From an uncultured Alphaproteobacteria bacterium (GTDB taxonomy: Bacteria; Pseudomonadota; Alphaproteobacteria; Micavibrionales; Micavibrionaceae), in NCBI GenBank assembly GCA_900696495.1, contig CAADGI010000014.1:186001-250000 (forward strand): a stretch of DNA of 64,000 bases, written 5' to 3'. Positions within the stretch are counted from its first letter, which is position 1. The number at the start of each line of letters is the position of its first letter. The notes under the pieces were generated by a model. The model was given only the letters and a program-made list of their open reading frames with translations. It ran no database searches and was not told the origin of the DNA. Below, in pieces: positions 10,383-20,050 of the stretch. The translations under genes were made by a program, and so were the position numbers.

Positions 10383-11606
10383 CTAAACGCTTATTTTACG
10401 GCCCTGTTCATTCACGAATTTCGTGACGTCGGCCTCGCTCAGGGGCTTGGCGAAATAATAACCTTGTGCAAGGTCACAGCCCAGGTCGCGCAGCACTTTT
10501 GCCTCGTCCTTGCTTTCGACGCCTTCGGCGATGACATGCATCTTCATGTTCTTGCCGAGCGCAATGATCGATTTCACCAGCTCCATGCTGCTTTCGTTCT
10601 TCTGCATGTCGCGGATGAAGCTCTGATCGATTTTAAGCGTATCGATGGGAAAATAATGAAGATAGCTGAGCGACGAATAACCGGTTCCGAAATCATCGAT
10701 GGAGATGCCGATGCCGGCCTTGCGGCACATCAGCAGCGTATCCTTGGCATTGTCCGGCTGCCCCATCAGCAGGCGCTCGGTGATCTCGAGATGGACGAAA
10801 TGCGGATCCACATCGGTCTCACTGATAGTCGTGTAAATCGTGTCGATGAAGTCTTCGGAGGCGAAATCGGTGCTCGAAAAATTCACGCTCATGGAGAGTT
10901 CATTCGAAAATCCGGCGCGGCTTTCAATACGCTTCAGCGCCATGCAGGCCTCGCGCAGTGCCCAGCGGCTGGCATCGACGATCAAACCGGATTGCTCGGC
11001 GATCGGGATGAAAAGGCCGGGAGAAATATAGCCGCGCTCGGGGTGATTCCAGCGCATCAGGGCCTCGAAGCCCGCAACCTTGCCTTTTTGCAGATCAATG
11101 ATCGGCTGGTAATGAAGCGCGAGCTGTTTTTTCTCAAGCGCCGTGCGGAAGTCATTGGCGATCTTGACGCTTTCAATCGCATCAGTCTGTCCGGCGTAGG
11201 TAAGCTCCTGCGCTTCGACCGGCGGCCAGCCGCTGCTCTCGTTGCTGATTTCTGCGCGGGTGAGAGTATCACGGTAACGGGTCAGGATAACCTGCGACGT
11301 CATGCGCAGGATCGGGTCGGCCTTCTGCAGGCGATTGGAAAAATCTTCTTTGGTGATTTCAAGCAGGACGCAATTCTCGACGGCCTGAACCGTGGCGGTG
11401 CGGGGGGCGTTATCGACCAGCGCCATTTCGCCGATCATGGTGCCGGGGCCGCGTGTGCCGACATTCTGGACCTTGCCGTTACGCCCTGTAACCAGGATTT
11501 CCACACGGCCGCTCTCAATAATATAGGCGCTCTCGCCGGGGTCGCCCTGGCGCATGATCACTTCGCCGCTTTTAAAAGTTTTTTTGGTTGGAATTGCCGA
11601 CGCCAT
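10383..11606 (-). CDS. cyclic-nucleotide-binding plus EAL-domain c-di-GMP phosphodiesterase
   Basis: 407 residues without membrane segments. Residues 8-115 are a cyclic nucleotide-binding domain with an intact phosphate cassette (GEMALVDNAPRTATV, residues 59-73). Residues 150-400 are an EAL domain with EALMRW (181-186), the metal Glu in ITERLL, the loop DDFGTGYSSLSYL, the catalytic Lys in TLKID and AEGVES, so it is probably an active c-di-GMP hydrolase. The design suggests cAMP or cGMP gating of c-di-GMP breakdown. It ends one base from the cyclase stop, tail to tail. The domain calls are firm; the signalling link is inference. Confidence 0.93.
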   Translation of the reverse strand: MASAIPTKKTFKSGEVIMRQGDPGESAYIIESGRVEILVTGRNGKVQNVGTRGPGTMIGEMALVDNAPRTATVQAVENCVLLEITKEDFSNRLQKADPILRMTSQVILTRYRDTLTRAEISNESSGWPPVEAQELTYAGQTDAIESVKIANDFRTALEKKQLALHYQPIIDLQKGKVAGFEALMRWNHPERGYISPGLFIPIAEQSGLIVDASRWALREACMALKRIESRAGFSNELSMSVNFSSTDFASEDFIDTIYTTISETDVDPHFVHLEITERLLMGQPDNAKDTLLMCRKAGIGISIDDFGTGYSSLSYLHYFPIDTLKIDQSFIRDMQKNESSMELVKSIIALGKNMKMHVIAEGVESKDEAKVLRDLGCDLAQGYYFAKPLSEADVTKFVNEQGRKISV

Positions 11607-11727
11607 TAGTAGTGTATGTCCCCGTTTTTATTAATTGTTTTATAAGATTATGACAAACAATATATTAGTAATTGGTTAATAATGGGCAGGTTCCACACTG
11701 AAATCAATGATCAACTTAGAGATATGC

Positions 11728-11756
11728 TTGACAAACTTGAACCCGAAACGCTAGTG
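11728..11756 (+). promoter_or_regulatory. putative rpmJ promoter
   Basis: TTGACA at 11728-11733, exactly 17 bases, then CTAGTG at 11751-11756. It lies 37 bases before the rpmJ start, in an otherwise empty divergent gap. Confidence 0.55.
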
Positions 11757-11793
11757 TCCGCAAGCTTTTTTACACCATTTGCAGGGCTATAAC

Positions 11794-11919
11794 ATGAAAG
11801 TCGTAAACTCGCTGAAAACGCTTAAGAAAAGAGACCGCAATTGCCGCGTTGTCCGCCGCAAGGGCAGGGTTTACGTCATCAATAAAATGAAGCCCCGCTG
11901 CAAGGCCCGCCAGGGTTAA
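11794..11919 (+). CDS. rpmJ: 50S ribosomal protein L36
   Basis: A 41-residue basic protein, [17 protein letters not shown] at the start and [13 protein letters not shown] at the end. This is the short L36 of the large ribosomal subunit, here of the form with few cysteines (two instead of the zinc-binding set), like the alternative L36 of many proteobacteria. It is a single-gene unit with its own promoter and sits between the EAL gene (divergent) and mreB. Confidence 0.93.
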   Translation: MKVVNSLKTLKKRDRNCRVVRRKGRVYVINKMKPRCKARQG

Positions 11920-12064
11920 CAGCCTCACTTACATTTTTTTCATTTTTGCCTGATAGTCTTTGAAGCGCCTGCCCGATGTCAGGCTGATTTGGTATAACCC
12001 TTTCGCCTGTCAAAAACCGTGAAATCCAAGCAGAATCCCGCTTGCGCGTCACAGACGGGTATGA

Positions 12065-13117
<1,053 letters not shown>

Positions 13118-13241
13118 TAAACCCGCTGGCCGTTTGTTTCAGGGGCCATTTTGCGGTAAAATAAAAGCTGGACCTTGCGTTCGCCCCTGATCTTCTTTAG
13201 TCGTAAATTAAGAAGATTATTCAAATAATAACGGGATTCCA

Positions 13242-14117
13242 TTGAAACGCCGTACCTGGTCAAAAAGCCTTTCACGTATCTCGCCTGTGCCGCTGGCGGG
13301 CGGAGGATTTGTCTCTTTTATTTTTGTTCTTGCCGCTATTGCGACCTTGTTTTTTTCCGCTGTTAATCCACAAGGAATTAGCACGCTGCGCTCGGGTGTG
13401 GCGGATATTCTTGGGCCCACTCTCGGAGCAATCAGCAGGCCGCTGCAATCAGCCGCTCTGTTCGTGCGTGATGTTTCCGGCCTTTCGGAATTGCAGGCGC
13501 AGAATGCCAGACTTGAACAGGAGAATATCCGCTTGCGCGAATGGTACCAGACGGCCCTGCAACTCGAGGCCGAGAATAAATCGCTGCGCGATCTTCTGCA
13601 TGTGAAGATCGAACCTGAAAACCGTTTCATTACTGCGCGCATTCTTGCTGACGCAGGCAGTACGTTCGTAAAAAGTTTGCTGGTCGAGGCGGGAACGAAA
13701 GACGGTGCGGCAAAAGGGCAGGCCGTAATTTCCGGCGAGGGACTCATTGGCCGCGTGATTGAATCAGGGCGTGGCGTTTCACGCGTCCTGCTGGTGACCG
13801 ACATCAACAGCCGCGTGCCGGTTCTGGTCGAGGACAGCAGCCAGCATGCCATTCTGGCAGGCCAGAACACTGTAAATCCGGTGCTTTTACACTTGCCGCC
13901 GGGCAGTTCCATCAAGAACGGCGCCCGTATCATAACCTCCGGCTATGGCGGTATTTTCCCGCACGGTTTGCCGGTTGGCCGCGTTTCTGTGGGCGAGGAT
14001 GGCGTCTACAAGGTCCAGCTTTTCGCCAATTTCGATCGGCTGATTCATGTGCGCATTGTTGACCGCAATGAAGACCCCAATTTACGCAGCGGAAATCCCG
14101 GCGGAGAACTGGATTAA
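13242..14117 (+). CDS. mreC: rod shape-determining protein MreC
   Basis: 291 residues. One membrane helix lies near residues 20-45 (VSFIFVLAAIATLFF). A short coiled coil follows (LSELQAQNARLEQENIRLREW) and then the two beta-barrel domains, with QAVISGEGLIGRVIESG typical of MreC. The likely start is a TTG at 13242, because no in-frame ATG precedes the basic N-terminus MKRRTWSKSL. MreC links MreB to the periplasmic side of the elongasome through PBP2. It lies 124 bases after mreB. Confidence 0.93.
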   Translation: MKRRTWSKSLSRISPVPLAGGGFVSFIFVLAAIATLFFSAVNPQGISTLRSGVADILGPTLGAISRPLQSAALFVRDVSGLSELQAQNARLEQENIRLREWYQTALQLEAENKSLRDLLHVKIEPENRFITARILADAGSTFVKSLLVEAGTKDGAAKGQAVISGEGLIGRVIESGRGVSRVLLVTDINSRVPVLVEDSSQHAILAGQNTVNPVLLHLPPGSSIKNGARIITSGYGGIFPHGLPVGRVSVGEDGVYKVQLFANFDRLIHVRIVDRNEDPNLRSGNPGGELD

Positions 14118-14143
14118 TCCCTCGTTTCAGGTAAATTAGCCCC

Positions 14144-14695
14144 ATGGGATACTTCTCCACATGGTCGGAACGCGCCGAGGCGGGCGCAAGACTTGTTGCT
14201 CCATACAGTCTGATGGCGCTGCTGCTTATCTTCAGCATCATTTCATTTTCATTTCCCGTCACCGGTTCCATCAAGGCGCCGCTCCTGCTTATGGCGATTT
14301 ATTACTGGGCGATTTACCGGCCGACGCTTATTCCGCCATGGTTGGTGTTCAGTGCCGGAATTCTGGTCGATCTCATCAGCGGCATCGGCGCAGTCGGTGT
14401 GAGCGCGCTGGTGTTCGTCATCGTGCAGTGGGTGGTCACGGACCAGCGCCGCTTTTTAATGGGACAGTCTTACCTGATGATCTGGATCGGCTTCATGATC
14501 GTCAGCATCGCCAGCGGCCTGATGCAATGGATGATTTTTGGAATGCTGAATGGGGTCTGGCCGCCGTTGCAGCAACTCGCATTTTCAATACTGCTGGGCG
14601 GCGCGCTGTTTCCCCTGATTTCCACGCTGCTGCATCTGACGCATAAAATTTTGCCCGAGCCCCGCGGCTTTACGCTTAAGTCCAAAGGCAGGTAA
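14144..14695 (+). CDS. mreD: rod shape-determining protein MreD
   Basis: 183 residues with about five hydrophobic helices, including LMALLLIFSIISFSF and ALVFVIVQWVV. Divergent sequence is normal for MreD. Identification rests on the helices, the conserved RPTLIPPWLVFSAGILVDLISG segment and its place between mreC and mrdA. It is an inner-membrane elongasome component. Confidence 0.85.
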   Translation: MGYFSTWSERAEAGARLVAPYSLMALLLIFSIISFSFPVTGSIKAPLLLMAIYYWAIYRPTLIPPWLVFSAGILVDLISGIGAVGVSALVFVIVQWVVTDQRRFLMGQSYLMIWIGFMIVSIASGLMQWMIFGMLNGVWPPLQQLAFSILLGGALFPLISTLLHLTHKILPEPRGFTLKSKGR

Positions 14696-14701
14696 GCTGT
14701 C

Positions 14702-16585
14702 ATGAAACGCTCAGCCGAAAACGAGAAATTCACACGCCGGGCCTTTTTTGTCGGCGCGGCGCAAGGCGCGTTTCTTGTTGTCCTCGGCGGACGGCTCGCA
14801 TGGCTGCAGATCGCGCAGGGTTCGCGTTATAAAACACTGTCCGACGAAAACCGGATCAATACCAAGATACTGCCGCCCACGCGGGGACAGATCGTCGACA
14901 GGTTCGGTGTGCCCCTCGCTGTCAACAACCAGAATTTCCGCGTCCTGATCATCCCCGAGCAGGCGGAAAACCTGGAAAAATCATTGCGCGCGCTTCAGAA
15001 ATATATCGATGTCGAGGAGTCGAGTGTCCAGACGGTTTTGAAGCAGGCGAAGAGAAGCCCGAAATACGTACCGCTGGAGATCAAGGATGATCTGAGCTGG
15101 GAAGAAGTGGCCAAGGTCGAGGTTAACCTGCCTGACCTGCCGGGACTATCGACGAACGTAGGGGAAATACGCGGTTATCCTCTGGGCGAAGCGACAGCGC
15201 ATTTAATTGGTTATGTCGGCGCGGTGAACAAAAATGAACTGACGGACGATCCGCTTCTCAGCGTTCCCGGTTTTAAAATCGGCAAAAGCGCCATCGAGAA
15301 AACCCACGATCTTGCGATGCGCGGCAAGGCGGGATCTTCCGATGTCGAGGTCAACGTGATCGGGCGCGAGGTGCGCGAACTTAAGCGCATCGATCCTGTT
15401 CCCGGCGAGCGCGTGATGCTGACGATCGACGGAGAACTGCAGCGTTTTGCGCAAAAGCGCCTTTCTGAACAACAAAGCGCCTCGGCGGTGGTGATGAACG
15501 TTCATTCCGGAGAGGTTTACGCTCTCGCATCCTACCCCGCTTTCGACCCGAACGTTTTTTCACGCGGCATTTCCGCGGCTTTGTGGGAAGAGTTGCTGGC
15601 CAATCCCGGCTTCCCGCTGACAAACAAGGCGATCGCCGGGCAATATCCGCCCGGTTCAACGTTCAAAATGATCACGGCGCTGGCAGGTCTGAAGACTGGA
15701 AAAATAACAACTAACCGCACTGTTTTTTGTCCTGGCCATTACATTCTGGGCAAAGGGCGTTTCCATTGCTGGAAAAAAGGCGGGCATGGCTATGTAAGCC
15801 TGGCGGATGCGCTGGCGAAATCATGCGACGTTTATTTTTACCAGATGGCGAACGAAATGGGGATTGATGCGATCTCGGAAATGGCGAGCCAGTTCGGCCT
15901 CGGCAAAAATTTCGGGTTTGACCTCTCGGAAGAGCGTCCGGGGCTGGTGCCGACGCGCGACTGGAAAAAAGCCAGATTTAATGAAACGTGGCAGCCTGGA
16001 GAAACCATCGTCAACGCGATCGGGCAGGGATATTTCCTGGCAACGCCGCTGCAGCTCGCGGTCATGACGGCGCGGCTGGTCAATGGGGGCTATGAGGTAA
16101 AACCGCGGATCACAGGCTATATCGGTGATAAAAATATAGCGCCGCAGAAATGGCCGAAAATGAAAATACCCGATGAGCATCTCAAGCTTATGATGCAGGG
16201 CATGAACAAGGTCGTTAACCATGAGCGCGGCACGGCATATGGGTCGCGGGTCAAGGATCCGCCGGAATTCGCGTATGGCGGCAAAACCGGAACCGCCCAG
16301 GTCAGGAGAATTACAATGCAGCAACGCGCCGCCGGTGTTAAAAACGAGGATCTCGCTTGGCGCGAACGCCACCACGCGCTGTTCGTCGGCTATGCGCCGC
16401 TGGACAAGCCGGTTTATGCGTGCGCTGTTGTGGTTGAACACGGGGTCGGAGGTGCATTGACGGCGGCGCCGATCGCAAGAGATTTGCTCGTGGAAGTGCA
16501 AAAGCGCAACCCGGCAGGGACGCCTAAAACTGTCCAGACTGCTCCGGCATCTGAAACTCAAACCAAGACCAAAAAACCGATATAG
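14702..16585 (+). CDS. mrdA: penicillin-binding protein 2 (elongasome transpeptidase)
   Basis: 627 residues. An N-terminal membrane anchor (RRAFFVGAAQGAFLVVLGG) precedes the dimerisation domain (PTRGQIVDRFGVPLAVN). The transpeptidase domain has the active-site motif STFK (about residue 320), the SxN-type motif as SCD in KSCDVYFY, and KTG in GGKTGTAQV. It crosslinks lateral-wall peptidoglycan with RodA. The C-terminus carries a low-complexity Thr/Lys tail. It lies six bases after mreD and twelve before rodA. Confidence 0.96.
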   Translation: MKRSAENEKFTRRAFFVGAAQGAFLVVLGGRLAWLQIAQGSRYKTLSDENRINTKILPPTRGQIVDRFGVPLAVNNQNFRVLIIPEQAENLEKSLRALQKYIDVEESSVQTVLKQAKRSPKYVPLEIKDDLSWEEVAKVEVNLPDLPGLSTNVGEIRGYPLGEATAHLIGYVGAVNKNELTDDPLLSVPGFKIGKSAIEKTHDLAMRGKAGSSDVEVNVIGREVRELKRIDPVPGERVMLTIDGELQRFAQKRLSEQQSASAVVMNVHSGEVYALASYPAFDPNVFSRGISAALWEELLANPGFPLTNKAIAGQYPPGSTFKMITALAGLKTGKITTNRTVFCPGHYILGKGRFHCWKKGGHGYVSLADALAKSCDVYFYQMANEMGIDAISEMASQFGLGKNFGFDLSEERPGLVPTRDWKKARFNETWQPGETIVNAIGQGYFLATPLQLAVMTARLVNGGYEVKPRITGYIGDKNIAPQKWPKMKIPDEHLKLMMQGMNKVVNHERGTAYGSRVKDPPEFAYGGKTGTAQVRRITMQQRAAGVKNEDLAWRERHHALFVGYAPLDKPVYACAVVVEHGVGGALTAAPIARDLLVEVQKRNPAGTPKTVQTAPASETQTKTKKPI

Positions 16586-16596
16586 GAAAACAGCGC

Positions 16597-17727
16597 ATGC
16601 CTAAATCGATCATATTGCAGTCCGAACAGGGAATTATTCACAAGTTGAGAAATCTCGACTGGGCGTTTATCGCGCTCATCGTCACGGTGGCGAGCATCGG
16701 GTTCACGGCGCTTTATTCCGCGGCAGGAGGAAGCTTCGAACCGTGGGCGGAAAACCAGATGAAGCGTTTTTTGGTGATTTTTTTCGGGATGTTGGTCATT
16801 GCGCTTGTCGATGTGCGCTGGTGGTACAAATTTTCGTGGTGGCTGTACGGCATTGGTTTTGTTTTGCTGGTATATGTCGAAATCATGGGCCATGTCGGAA
16901 TGGGGGCGCAGCGCTGGATCAATCTCGGCTTCATGAAGCTCCAGCCCTCGGAGTTGATGAAGGTCGCATTGGTTCTGACGCTGGCGCGTTATTTTCACGC
17001 TGCGACGCCGGAGGATATGAAACGGCTGAGTTTCCTGATTATGCCCGCCCTTCTCATCGGGGCGCCTGTCGGGCTCGTAATGCTGCAGCCTGATCTCGGC
17101 ACGGCGCTGATGACCAGCTTTGCAGGCGTTGCCATAGTGTTCGTTGCCGGGGCGCCGCTCTGGATTTTTATCGGCGGCGCGGTGGCGGTGGCGGCGGCAA
17201 TTCCCGTTGGTTGGCATTTCATGCATGATTATCAGCGCCAGCGCGTGCTGACATTCTTGAATCCGGAAAGCGATCCGCTGGGATCCGGCTATCACATTAC
17301 TCAATCTAAAATCGCGCTTGGATCGGGTGGATTAAAGGGCAAGGGATTTCTCGACGGTTCGCAAAGCCATCTGGATTTTCTGCCTGAAAAACAAACCGAT
17401 TTTATTTTTACGTTGTGGGCCGAGGAATGGGGCTTGGCCGGCGGCGTCGCGCTTTTGCTCCTGTTTGGTTTGATTATCTGGTATGGGCTGTGGATTTCGC
17501 TGCGCGCCCGTCACGATTTCGGACGCTATCTCGCCTTCGGCCTGACTTTCAATTTCTCTGTATATATTTTCGTCAATATCGCGATGGTGATGGGTCTCAT
17601 CCCGGTGGTCGGCGCGCCCTTGCCGCTGGTATCCTATGGAGGGACGGCGATGCTTGCCGCCATGATCGGCTTCGGTCTGATTTTATCGTGCAATCTTTAC
17701 CGCGATAGCAAGGTCACGCGTATTTAA
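16597..17727 (+). CDS. rodA: RodA, SEDS peptidoglycan glycosyltransferase
   Basis: 376 residues with about ten membrane helices. SEDS-family motifs are present: GAQRWINLGFMKLQPSELMK, LQPDLGTALM and FTLWAEEWGLAG, ending with VPLPLVSYGGTAML-like PLPLVSYGGTAML. It polymerises lipid II in the elongasome with PBP2. It is the last gene of the shape cluster; its stop overlaps the convergent grxD stop by four bases. Confidence 0.96.
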   Translation: MPKSIILQSEQGIIHKLRNLDWAFIALIVTVASIGFTALYSAAGGSFEPWAENQMKRFLVIFFGMLVIALVDVRWWYKFSWWLYGIGFVLLVYVEIMGHVGMGAQRWINLGFMKLQPSELMKVALVLTLARYFHAATPEDMKRLSFLIMPALLIGAPVGLVMLQPDLGTALMTSFAGVAIVFVAGAPLWIFIGGAVAVAAAIPVGWHFMHDYQRQRVLTFLNPESDPLGSGYHITQSKIALGSGGLKGKGFLDGSQSHLDFLPEKQTDFIFTLWAEEWGLAGGVALLLLFGLIIWYGLWISLRARHDFGRYLAFGLTFNFSVYIFVNIAMVMGLIPVVGAPLPLVSYGGTAMLAAMIGFGLILSCNLYRDSKVTRI

Positions 17728-18056
17728 AGTACGCCGCGGTCTTCCAAAAGCGCCTGTAATTCACCGCTCAACGCCATTTCCCGCACAATGTCGGCGCCGC
17801 CGATAAATTCGCCGCGTATATAAAGCTGCGGAAAATTCGGCCATTCGGCAAAATCCATCAGGCCCTGACGAAGCTCGCCATCGCCGAGTATGTCGATATC
17901 GCGGAACTGCACGCCCGCCTGCGAAAGAACCTGCACGATGAAAGCGGAAAAACTGCATTGCGGGAAAGCGGCCGTGCCTTTCATGTAAAGAACCACATTA
18001 TGCGACGCGATTTCGCGTTCGATGCGTTCAAACATGGCCCTTTGCATGAGAGCCAT
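17724..18056 (-). CDS. grxD: monothiol glutaredoxin, Grx4 family
   Basis: 110 residues from the ATG at 18056, which follows GGAGAAG (part of the bolA 3' end). The active-site region is MKGTAAFPQCSFSA (the family has CGFS; here CSFS, a Gly to Ser change). TFPQLYI-like NFPQLYIRGEFIGGADIV is the glutathione- and partner-binding part. Grx4 proteins carry a glutathione-ligated [2Fe-2S] cluster and act with BolA proteins. The bolA stop lies one base before this start. An upstream ATG at 18110 is possible but would run into bolA. Confidence 0.92.
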   Translation of the reverse strand: MALMQRAMFERIEREIASHNVVLYMKGTAAFPQCSFSAFIVQVLSQAGVQFRDIDILGDGELRQGLMDFAEWPNFPQLYIRGEFIGGADIVREMALSGELQALLEDRGVL

Positions 18057-18057
18057 T

Positions 18058-18285
18058 TTACTTCTCCAGGGCGACGGTCTGTATCGCGACGGCGACGTTA
18101 TTGTTAACATGCCCTCTCAGCGCGGCATGGACCATGCGGTGCTGCTGAACGCGGGTCTTTCCTGCGAAAGCGGGAGCGGCGACTGTGGCTGTATAATGCG
18201 CGCCATCTCCGCGCACATCCTCGATGCTGACCTGCGCGTCCGGAAGAGCGTTCAGAATAAGAATCTGGAGGGTGCTGGCATCCAT
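18058..18285 (-). CDS. bolA: BolA-family protein
   Basis: About 75 residues from the ATG at 18285: MDASTLQILILNALPDAQV, then the conserved C-terminal helix VQQHRMVHAALRGHV with the His used for cluster binding. BolA proteins pair with Grx4 to form [2Fe-2S] complexes in iron signalling and cluster transfer. The grxD gene follows at once, so the pair is an operon. Alternative in-frame starts at 18303 and 18342 add residues without family similarity. Confidence 0.9.
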   Translation of the reverse strand: MDASTLQILILNALPDAQVSIEDVRGDGAHYTATVAAPAFAGKTRVQQHRMVHAALRGHVNNNVAVAIQTVALEK

Positions 18286-18420
18286 ATTTAACACTCTGGG
18301 CATGTTTTTCGGTAAAAACAAGGAGCCGCAAACTGAATTCACATGAAACTATGTTACGATCTATGGTTGATTTTTGTTACAAAATTTTAAAAAAATAAAC
18401 CCCAAAACCATTTTGCGCTT

Positions 18421-18573
18421 GGAAAGCTGGCGGCATTGGGCTAGGAATCAAACATTCATTTAAAAAAACAACAGCCAGCGGACGCCCTCTGAAAACATGA
18501 TTTTCAGCAGGAAGCAGGGCCGGATGGCGGGTTGAACAGGAACTAAAAAGCCCCGGTCTTGCCGGGGCTTTTT
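18421..18573 (+). ncRNA. candidate structured small RNA ending in a terminator
   Basis: The gap 18286-18600 holds no gene. Arms GCTGGC (18426-18431) and GCCAGC (18474-18479) can pair. Then GCCCT (18484-18488) pairs with AGGGC (18516-18520), enclosing CTGAAAA (18489-18495) and TTTTCAG (18501-18507). A strong intrinsic terminator follows. This nested structure with its own terminator but no upstream plus-strand gene suggests a small RNA of about 150 bases. I do not recognise the family; a clear match to 4.5S or 6S RNA was not seen. Confidence 0.4.
18546..18573 (+). terminator. intrinsic terminator
   Basis: Arms GCCCCGG and CCGGGGC with a five-base loop, flanked by A-run and T-run, so it can work in both directions. 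It ends the candidate RNA on the plus strand and may also serve the DUF1476 gene on the minus strand, whose stop is 28 bases away. Confidence 0.8.
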
Positions 18574-18600
18574 GAATTTTTAAGGCTATAGCTTCAGGGC

Positions 18601-18930
18601 CTACGAGCCGCTTTCGTCGAGGATCTGGTCTCTCGCGTCCTCGCGAATCCTCTCCAGTTCCGATTGCAGGCCGTGATCGGTGATTTCCACGCCCTTGGCG
18701 GCCAGGTCGGCCTTGATTTTGGGCATAATATGCTGAAAACCGGGTTTCTCGATATTGGCGCTGATGATATCGCCCGCATAGCTGAGGGCTGCATCGCCGG
18801 AAAGTCCTTGTTTTTCAGCGGCCCAGAGCCCGAAAAGCTTGGCGCAGCGCGCGTCTATTTTAAAATTCAGCTTTTCGTCATGTGCAAATTTGTTTTCAAA
18901 AGCATTCTCGCGGTCATTCAGTTTCGCCAT
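18601..18930 (-). CDS. DUF1476 protein, F1-ATPase inhibitor zeta-type
   Basis: 109 residues, all-helical and highly charged, opening with LNDRENAFENKFAHDEKLNFK and containing ARCAKLFGLWAAEK, the DUF1476 signature. The Paracoccus member of this family is the zeta subunit, a natural inhibitor of the F1Fo-ATP synthase in alphaproteobacteria; the inhibitory N-terminus is the conserved part. Here the family match is firm and the role is taken from that member. It stands alone, divergent from purC. Confidence 0.85.
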   Translation of the reverse strand: MAKLNDRENAFENKFAHDEKLNFKIDARCAKLFGLWAAEKQGLSGDAALSYAGDIISANIEKPGFQHIMPKIKADLAAKGVEITDHGLQSELERIREDARDQILDESGS

Positions 18931-18991
18931 TTTAGCCTCTTCTCCCTGGTCGTTTTTCCATACAAAAGTGCAAAGTGCACGATTTGTAGCA

Positions 18992-19020
18992 TTGGAATCA
19001 TGTAAAATGCAATGCTATAT
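18992..19020 (+). promoter_or_regulatory. putative purC promoter
   Basis: TTGGAA at 18992-18997, a 17-base spacer, then CTATAT at 19015-19020, 24 bases before the purC start. Confidence 0.5.
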
Positions 19021-19044
19021 AAGGGGATATAGGGAAGGGATGAG

Positions 19045-19905
19045 ATGTTTTCCATGTCACGACGCAGAGTTATTTATGAGGGCAAGGCCAAGAACTTGTA
19101 TGAGGGGCCGGATCCCAACACGGTCATCCAGTATTTCAAGGATGATGCCACGGCTGGCAACGGCGCCAAGCATGCCGTCATCGCCGGAAAGGGCGTATTG
19201 AACAATCGCATTTCCGCGCATCTGATGACCAGGCTCGAATCGATCGGCATCCCGACGCACTTCATCCGTTCGATCAATATGCGCGAACAACTGGTGAGAA
19301 AAGTTGAAATTATTCCGATTGAACTGGTCGTGCGTAACGTTGCTGCCGGTTCTTTGGTCAAGCGCCTGGGCATCAAGGAAGGCACGTTTCTGGGTCGTCC
19401 GCTGGTTGAGTTCTATTATAAAAAAGACGCGCTCGGCGACCCGATGGTCAGCGAGGATCACATCATTACGTTCGGCTGGGCCGACCCGTACGAACTGGAT
19501 GAAATGGTGGCGATGGCCTGGCGCGTGAACGATTATCTCAACGGTTTATTCGCAGGCATCGGTCTGAAACTCGTGGATTTCAAGCTCGAATTCGGACGCA
19601 TCTGGGGCGATCACGGCGAGCTTTATATCATTCTCGCCGATGAAATCTCGCCGGACAATTGCCGCCTCTGGGATATGAAGACGGGTGAGAAGCTGGACAA
19701 GGACCGTTTCCGCTTCGATCTCGGCGATCTCGTTGAAGGTTATCAATATATCGCGCAGCGGCTCGGTCTTATCCCTGAGGGCGGCATCATCAAGGCGGGC
19801 GGCATCGACGAACAGGCGGCTGAAAAACTTGGCGTCATCGAAAATGATCTCGCCCGCGAAAGACAGCTCCGCGAAATCAAGCCTTCAAAGCCGAGAAAAC
19901 ATTAA
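19045..19905 (+). CDS. purC: phosphoribosylaminoimidazole-succinocarboxamide synthase
   Basis: 286 residues. It joins CAIR and aspartate using ATP to make SAICAR in purine synthesis. Recognised by [10 protein letters not shown] at the N-terminus, the ATP-site segment [15 protein letters not shown], and [10 protein letters not shown] and [13 protein letters not shown], all SAICAR synthetase signatures. AGGGATGAG precedes the ATG at 19045; an ATG at 19054 is an alternative start. The C-terminal tail ([12 protein letters not shown]) is slightly longer than usual. Confidence 0.96.
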   Translation: MFSMSRRRVIYEGKAKNLYEGPDPNTVIQYFKDDATAGNGAKHAVIAGKGVLNNRISAHLMTRLESIGIPTHFIRSINMREQLVRKVEIIPIELVVRNVAAGSLVKRLGIKEGTFLGRPLVEFYYKKDALGDPMVSEDHIITFGWADPYELDEMVAMAWRVNDYLNGLFAGIGLKLVDFKLEFGRIWGDHGELYIILADEISPDNCRLWDMKTGEKLDKDRFRFDLGDLVEGYQYIAQRLGLIPEGGIIKAGGIDEQAAEKLGVIENDLARERQLREIKPSKPRKH

Positions 19906-19906
19906 T

Positions 19907-20049
19907 GTCGTCATCCCCGGCAGCGAGCCGAAGGCGAGCGTGAACGGGGTGAACGGGGACCCGGAACATAAATGCCGCGAAGCGGCCATCCATTAAAAAA
20001 GACCGGACCCCCGCGCAAGGCGGGGGGTGACAAAGGTTCCGGGGATGAC
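19907..20049. repeat. dispersed intergenic repeat, family A copy 1
   Basis: About 140 bases between the convergent purC and nadK genes. They hold GTCATCCCCGGCAGCGAG at one end, a middle part with GGGGACCCGGAACATAA and CCGCGAAGCGG, and a GC-rich hairpin (CCCCCGCGCAAGGCGGGGG) at the other. The same elements recur in reverse orientation at 48860-48987. This copy has a short internal duplication of GGGGTGAAC. There is no ORF. Confidence 0.75.
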
Positions 20050-20050
20050 G

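Noticed and set aside
18421-18573. 4.5S (SRP) RNA or 6S RNA
   Set aside because: The AGGAAGCAG stretch recalls the SRP loop, but the conserved tetraloop and flanking pairs could not be matched; kept only as an unknown candidate RNA.
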